This document shows, piece by piece, positions 27,047 through 31,727 of a stretch of 31,727 nucleotides of DNA. Under the pieces are notes generated by a model. That model was given only the letters and a program-made list of their open reading frames with translations. It had not been told where the DNA came from and ran no database searches. A program made the position numbers and the translations under genes. Each line of letters begins with the position of its first letter. The stretch's first letter is position 1. The stretch comes from Paratrimastix pyriformis. Lineage: Eukaryota > Preaxostyla > Paratrimastigidae. Where the stretch lies: the NCBI GenBank assembly GCA_027972325.1, contig JAPMOS010000301.1:1-31727 (forward strand). The letters are read 5' to 3'.

Positions 27047-27091
27047 AGCCCTGCGTAAATCGTGTTGAACTGAGAATAGTGCCGGGGGAGA

Positions 27092-27102
27092 GGCTGCTCA
27101 AC
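27092..27102. repeat. Target-site duplication of element C, right copy
   Basis: Second GGCTGCTCAAC, directly before the 5' end of C in element sense. Confidence 0.87.
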
Positions 27103-27117
27103 AACTCCTCAGTTGCC

Positions 27118-27330
27118 CAAGCCCAAGATCGTGAGCGTCCTGAACTCACACGTTGGCTCTTCTGTGGCCAGGGCATCCATGCTGAAAGGGGCGAGTGCCC
27201 CACTTCGGCCATGCACATCGGGGTCTCGTTGCGGGGTTCTTCGCGCGGATTGGGGACTGCCTGCTCCTTTGCAAAATGTGAGCGTCGGGTCAACGAACGC
27301 ACGTCCTCGTCCCCTACACCCGATCGATGA
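27118..27330 (+). repeat. Diverged duplicate, right copy
   Basis: Counterpart of 25187-25370. A readable frame (LFCGQGIHAERGECPTSAMH, FAKCERRVNER) has regularly spaced Cys and His and may be a remnant of a zinc-binding domain. Confidence 0.5.
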
Positions 27331-27465
27331 GACTGACTGTTTCCGGTTTTGTATGGACGGGGCGTCGACAAGAACCCAGAGTGCACAGGGCGTTCATGAA
27401 CGGGGGGGGGTGAGCGAGAGCCGGTTTTGGGGATCCTCTGGGAGAAAACTGGTAATGCACGCAGC

Positions 27466-27470
<5 letters not shown>

Positions 27471-27494
<24 letters not shown>
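27471..27494. repeat. Poly-C run
   Basis: More than 20 consecutive Cs in a pyrimidine-rich setting; a likely slippage or assembly-uncertain site. Confidence 0.9.
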
Positions 27495-27496
<2 letters not shown>

Positions 27497-27639
27497 GCCC
27501 GATTATCCGGCCCCTCCAACGATTTCACCCCCACCCCCTCCTCGAGCATTCGTATAAGATCATTTTTGTTTTTGCAGAAAACCGGACCGGAAAACTGCGG
27601 GACGGGGGCGGTGGTGGGGATGGTGGGGTTGGGGGTGTT

Positions 27640-28440
27640 TTATTCTGGGGGCGCGTGACGCCGGCGATCAACGACGGGGACCAGAGCGCCTCCCGCAGCA
27701 GGGAGCGGGGCATCGAAGGTGGCATCGTAAGGCCGCAGCTTGTTGCGCCCGTAGACCTTGGGAATGCCCGGCTTGACCCGATCCTCAAACTCGATGACGT
27801 AGGTGCCGTTACGCATGCGTTCCGCCACCCTCCCGGACCAGCAGAACCTGCCAATGCCGGGCCGGCGCCATTTGGCAGGCGGGCGACCATGACGCGAGTC
27901 CCCTCCTCGATGGTCTCTTGGTCCTTGTTGCGGCGCCGCTCAATGTAGCCGTACTCGCGGTGCCGGTAGAACGCCACGGCCTCCTTGATTTGGCGCACCT
28001 CCGCGGCCGTCAGGTTGGCGAACTTGTCCGGCAGCTGGGCCATGTCGCCCAGTTGTTCGTACTCGGGGAGGTAGAGCGCCATCATCACAACCGGCCGTTG
28101 CTGGAAGACCGAAGAAACCGTGGCCGTGTTGTACAGGTGCACGGCGGGCTGCAGGAAGGGCTGCCACGGCAGCTCGCGGTTGGTGGCCGGCACGATACGC
28201 ATCTTCATCACCCGGTTCTTGATCTTCTTGACGGCGTTCTCGGCCTTCCCATGAGACTGGGGGTAGTACGGCCTCGACCGGTGGTGCTCCATGTGGACCC
28301 CGGGCAGCAGGTTCTTGTTCCTGAGCGGGTTGATGACTGTGAAGAGCAAATCCGAAACGCACAGGACAGACGCGATCCACTCGGCCACGCGCTGGTTGAC
28401 GAACTCGGTCCCATTGTCGCTGCCCATCGAGGTCTTCCAG
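27640..28440 (-). mobile_element. Retroelement integrase fossil, core and C-terminal part
   Basis: The - strand encodes GSDNGTEFVNQRVAEW (a catalytic Asp with the SDNGTEF signature) and RPYYPQSHGKAENAVKKIKN (catalytic Glu in the HGKAEN context), then a helical region (LYLPEYEQLGDMAQLPD) and a basic stretch (YIERRRNKDQETIEEGTRV). The C-terminal beta-rich module is RNGTYVIEFEDRVKPG, VYGRNKLRPYDA. This is a retroviral-type DDE integrase of the Ty3-like kind. The fossil is broken and rearranged: another integrase part lies in the opposite orientation at 29740-30190. Confidence 0.75.
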
Positions 28441-28459
28441 CGAGGCCACGAGGGGCCCG

Positions 28460-29129
28460 TCAACTGGCGCTGGGATGTACTGTGCCCTTCTCCGAGTGCG
28501 AAGTTGGCCGAGATGAACGCCCGGGCCAACCCGCGCACCAACGCGGTCTACCTGCGGCACCAGGCGGGGCAGGCCCGCTTCGCCAAGCCGGCCGATCTTT
28601 ACGTCTACCTCTTCCGCCGCTACGGAGGGCCGGGCCCTGTGTTGGACTGCTACTGCGGCTGTGGGCCAGCTCTCTTGGCGGCAGAGGCCACCGGAACGCG
28701 CGTTGATCTAATTGACCGGGCGCCTGCAGTGGAGAGCCTCATGATCGGCCACGTGCCTCCGGTGCTGGTGCACCGGCAGGACGAAGCATACCTGCCCCTC
28801 GAAGCCCACGAGACGGAGCTTTGCAACGTCGTTGCACCCCCTGTCGACGAATGGGACCTGCATCTTCCTGCTCCCCCCCTCAAGAAGAACCTGCCCCGCC
28901 TCAACAAGAAGAGCAGGCCTCCGAGCAGACCACCACCGCCGAGCAACAACAACAAGAGCAGGCCACCGAGCTTCAAGATGACCAAGAGGGCCCCCTGATC
29001 CCCGCTCCCGATGATGAGCCTTATCATGGCCTCCTCCCTTCCGACGAGCTCAACCCGCTGCTGGACCCGCTCAGTCCGGATGCTTTGGGCGCGGACCTTC
29101 AGCCCGAGGAAATCGAGGACTTGCCGTAA
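28460..29129 (+). mobile_element. Element-borne amino-methyltransferase, AdoMet-binding part, plus acidic linker
   Basis: RFAKPADLYVYLFRRYG and VLDCYCGCGPALLAAEAT match the KP..L and FxGxG (motif I) segments that come second in permuted (beta-class) N6-adenine/N4-cytosine DNA methyltransferases. VDLIDRAPAVE is the following AdoMet-contacting strand. A Gln/Glu/Pro-rich linker and an acidic tail (PSDELNPLLDPLSP) follow to the stop at 29129. The catalytic motif that normally precedes these segments is found in the opposite orientation at 30309-30533. The neighbours are integrase parts, so the domain probably belonged to the element. Fossil. Confidence 0.55.
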
Positions 29130-29336
29130 CTTGTAATACAATCCCTCTTTTCGATCCTGATTTTTTTTTTTTGGTTTGTTTTTTTCTAAGAAACACGATA
29201 CATCGAGAAATTGCCTCGATTGAACAACAAGCCACCGGGGCGGGATCGGGACCCGGAGGGGGTCTGGGACCGGGAGTAGTGCTCGCTGGACGGGCTGCAT
29301 GACCAGGGTGATAGCCACTCCTGTGGCGCCTCTGAT

Positions 29337-29567
29337 ATGGAGCCAATCGAAGTTGACGACCTCCCTCCACCGCTTCCTGAGGAGGAGTTATTTTTCGGAG
29401 GTGATGATGGTGACGAGGCGGCACATGAGGAGGCCGAAGAGCCAGCCCTTGGAGACCTGGACCCCGCAGAAGCCGCCGAGATTGACGTCGTGGTTGATGT
29501 AGCAGCAGACGATGGTGATGTGGCTGATTATGGAAGCTACGACCGGACGGCGCGGGGATCCATCTAA
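29337..29567 (+). mobile_element. Acidic linker segment of the retroelement fossil
   Basis: A 76-residue frame (MEPIEVDDLPPPLPEEELFF) is almost wholly acidic, with Asp, Glu and Ala. It lies between the methyltransferase and integrase parts, in line with a polyprotein linker. A T-rich tract (29155-29190) precedes it. No domain. Confidence 0.35.
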
Positions 29568-29739
29568 TCCTTGCCGGGATCGAACGTCTGTTTTTTGGTT
29601 TTTCGGGTCATGATCAATGCCCCCGTTTGTCTCATTTTCCAGTTCGGGAAGGATCACGCAGTTACCGGTCGAACTGTCTAAAACACGCCAATGAAGGGTT
29701 GTACCGCGTCGAGCGGGAGTTCTGCAGCGGCTCCGCTTC

Positions 29740-30190
29740 GACCACGAGATCCGCGATCGGCCCATCTGGGTGCCCGTGATCTACCCGCTTGCCCGCCGTG
29801 TGCGCTTGCTGCGGCGCTTGCATGTCCAGCAGGGGCACCTCAACCGAGATGCCCTGATTGCCTACTCGAAGGGCCTCTTCTACATCCATGGCGTGGATCA
29901 GCTTGCGCGGGACATCATCGGGACGTGTGGCCAGTGCCAGAGCGTCCGGCCCACGTACGAGCATCCCAAGTACCACGCCTTGGTGGTCAACCGGCCCCTC
30001 GAGGTGGTCGAGCTCGACTGCGGCGGCTTCGAGATGAGCTGCCAGCCGCCTCGCGCGTTCTGCGTCCTGGTGGACCACTTCACGAGCTACATGTGGGCCG
30101 CCGCGACACGGGAGACGAAGGCCACCGGGGAGGAGGTGACCGACCTTCTCAGTCGTGTGTTCACCAGCGACGAGCCCAATCTGCTCCCTC
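29740..30190 (+). mobile_element. Retroelement integrase fossil, zinc-binding and early core part
   Basis: The + strand encodes LHVQQGHLNRDALIAYSKG, FYIHGVDQLARDIIGTCGQC, the HHCC zinc-binding domain of retroviral-type integrases, then VVELDCGGFEM and FCVLVDHFTSYMWAA, the first core strands with a catalytic Asp. It is followed by a helical segment (EEVTDLLSRVF). Same family and probably the same original element as the - strand part at 27640-28440. Confidence 0.75.
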
Positions 30191-30308
30191 CTCAGGGCGG
30201 GGGGCTCCCGGTGAGAGCGACGGCCGGGGGTTGGCCTCCTCGAGGTAATCTGCGCGAAGAAGTGATGAAGAAGGACAAGTTAAAAACCAATTGCGTGAAG
30301 GGAATGAA

Positions 30309-30533
30309 TCACGGACTTCCCCAGATGGCACGAATTCGGTGATCGCTCACGAAATTGAAGCACTCGAGAGCCGGCGTCCATTGCTGGGACAAGTTGGCCT
30401 CGGTATCCATCACAATGATGGTACCATTGGGGGCAATGAACGAGTCGAGGTACTGGGCCAGGGATCCGTAGTCCGGGGTGGGTCTGTCTCGAGGGTCGTC
30501 GGTAATGCCCCAGGGAGCATCCAACACGGCCAA
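30309..30533 (-). mobile_element. Element-borne amino-methyltransferase, catalytic-motif part
   Basis: The - strand reads MAVLDAPWGITDD, in which DAPW corresponds to the (D/N)PP(W/Y/F) catalytic motif of amino-methyltransferases. YLDSFIAPNGTIIVMDTE gives the next strand. Just upstream ARFYCGDAEAILF resembles the GDA..VL segment that precedes the catalytic motif. The order, with the catalytic motif before the AdoMet site, fits the permuted beta class. The RNA-type MT-A70 family has a similar DPPW and is an alternative. Confidence 0.5.
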
Positions 30534-30566
30534 GGTATACAGTGTCTATTGAATAAAACGAGGATG

Positions 30567-31727
30567 TTAGTGGGGATCCAACAAGTTGGAAACTGCAGAC
30601 ACGGCCGGGATTATCCTTCGCGCGAAACAAGATCGCTTCGGCATCCCCGCAGTAGAACCGGGCCAAGGTTTTCCCATGAGGGATCGGGGCCCTCCGCGGT
30701 GCGGAAAGCAGCTGGGGGCCGGAACGAGGCGCAGCGGACGCGGGCTTGGTGGTGGCCTGGGCGACTGACGCGCTGCTGCGGTGGCTTGGAGTGTTGTTGC
30801 TGGGCCTGGGCCGGGGGCTGGGGTTGAGCCGGCTGGGGCTGAGGCGACGGCTTGGCCTGGGGGCGGGCTGCGGCGGCTTGGCCTGGGGGCGGGCTGCGGC
30901 GGCTTGGCCTGGGGGCGGGCTGCGGCGGCTTGGCCTGGGGGCGGGTTGCGGCGGCTTGGCCTGGCTGGCTCGGGGCTTGGCTTTGGGCTCGGGCTCGGGC
31001 ACCGGTTTCGACGAAGGCTGGGCTTCCTCGGTGGCCGACTCCGGTGGGAGTGCGCAGGCCTTGACCTCATACTCGTCATCGGCCTCCGCCGCCTTGGCCT
31101 CGGCTTCGGAGGTCGGCTCGGCTTGGAAAGAAGCGCCTTCAGGGTGGCCCGCTTGGCCGGCTCTGACTTCGGCGGCTCTGGGTGCTCGGAGGCGGCTTCC
31201 TCCCGGAGTGCCCGCCTTTCCTCACGTAGTTCCCGGTCGACGGTCTTCAGCATGCGCTTGCTGGCACGGGGGATATCGTGGTGGCCCATCTCCCAGAGCC
31301 GGGCGTACGGGCAGTGCTCGGGCATCAGGTAGTCCTGCATTGCCGGTGGCAGTTGTGCCGCGCACCACCCCAGCCAGTAGCCGAGGACCAACTCGAACTC
31401 GGAGAGCCGCCGGCCGTCCATGAAGGTGATCTCCTGGGGCATGTTGCCAACGTCCGTCTCGTTGAGGCGCTCGAACGGGCAGCCCAGCTCACCCAGCTCC
31501 TCGGAGAAGGCCGGGAGTCGAACCTTGCCTTGCGGAATGGAAGGGCCGCGTTGAGGCAGTTCATGAAGGCAAAGGTCTCGGTCCGGACGAGATGGCACCG
31601 CAGGATCTCAACGGGCGGCCTCGTCGGGGGCAGGTAGAGGACGGGGGTGGTCTCCGGCGGCCACCTCAGCTGCATCGTGGGCCTCGAGCAGCATGAAGGT
31701 CTGCTGGCCTGCCGAATGGGCTTGAGA
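30567..31727 (-). mobile_element. N-terminal region of the retroelement fossil, Pro-rich
   Basis: The - strand is coding-like: an upstream part with LRWPPETTPVLYLPPTRPP and FAFMNCLNAALPF, a domain with MPQEITFMDGRRLSEFELVL and GYWLGWCAAQLPPAMQD, then a charged helix (KTVDRELREERRALREE) and a long Pro/Ala/Arg/Lys stretch running into the methyltransferase part. It occupies the place of a gag-like protein, but I do not recognise the domain and see no zinc knuckle. It runs off the window end. Confidence 0.4.
30851..30954. repeat. Four tandem 26-bp repeats
   Basis: CTTGGCCTGGGGGCGGGCTG plus CGGCGG, four times with one base change in the last copy and a partial fifth. As 26 is not a multiple of three, the reading frame rotates and three units encode a 26-residue Pro/Ala/Arg cycle. 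Confidence 0.9.

Larger units (their letters stand above)
25617..27091 (-). mobile_element. Element C: third ORF-bearing non-autonomous retroposon family
   Basis: 1475 bp on the - strand with the 11-bp duplication GGCTGCTCAAC. On its own strand it begins TCTCCCCCGGCACT, with the ATG 46 bp in. The 3' end has the UUCG hairpin, GTATGACACACG and a short CA-type tail. Its ORF is related to A and B only at the protein level, so the three families split long ago while keeping the same end signals and the same length. Confidence 0.85.

Noticed and set aside
29155-29190. T-rich tract as a transcription terminator or polypyrimidine element feature.
   Set aside because: Simple T-run with no other support; it resembles the complement of the A-run region near 23512 only in composition.
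1-31727. Bacterial or plasmid origin of the window.
   Set aside because: No operon layout, ribosome-binding sites or long uninterrupted genes; non-LTR and DIRS-type elements with target duplications point to a eukaryote.

Overview
The window is eukaryotic, transposon-packed DNA. Nothing in it has a bacterial layout: it holds a LINE-type retrotransposon with APE endonuclease, reverse transcriptase and RNase H, a DIRS-like tyrosine-recombinase element, gag and integrase fossils, a likely 38-nt spliceosomal intron, and long low-complexity stretches. The GC-rich sequence, the DIRS-type recombinase and the short intron would fit an alga or another protist, but I cannot name the species. I see no convincing intact host gene.

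Layout. 1-693 and 12000-13200 are two sides of one decayed DIRS-like element. A LINE of about 9.85 kb (694-11989, + strand) is inserted in it and flanked by a 10-bp target-site duplication (TSD). The LINE has itself been hit by a 1.44-kb element (A, 1270-2706, - strand, 9-bp TSD). B1 (13375-14839, - strand, 9-bp TSD) is a second family of such elements. Its near-identical partner B2 (17837-19296, + strand) sits behind a tRNA-like head, and the whole 17368-19296 unit has an 11-bp TSD. A shortened second copy of A lies at 16312-16748 (A2), next to a decayed helix-turn-helix transposase-like gene on the - strand. 19308-21680 holds unassigned sequence and a very G-rich tract. 21681-22909 is a gag-like fossil with a zinc knuckle. 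22910-25605 is mostly unassigned. 25617-27091 is a third family (C, - strand, 11-bp TSD). 27640-31727 carries scattered parts of an integrase-bearing retroelement fossil that also contains a permuted amino-methyltransferase.

The most interesting system is the partnership between the LINE and the A/B/C elements. All four begin with the same short sequence (CCCCCGG). All four end with a UUCG-loop hairpin preceded by (A)TGTTACCCG or a close variant, then GTATnACAC and a CA- or CAA-type tail. All four are bounded by 9-11 bp TSDs. A, B and C have no polymerase. Each instead has room for one protein of roughly 350 residues with a related helical N-terminal domain, a Pro/Ala-rich NPF-containing middle and a short conserved aromatic C-terminus. 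The simplest reading is a set of ORF-bearing, non-autonomous retroposons (like HAL1 in mammals) copied by LINEs of the type seen here through a shared 3' RNA structure. The LINE also seems to carry a ubiquitin-specific-protease-like domain before its endonuclease and an extra ORF after RNase H.
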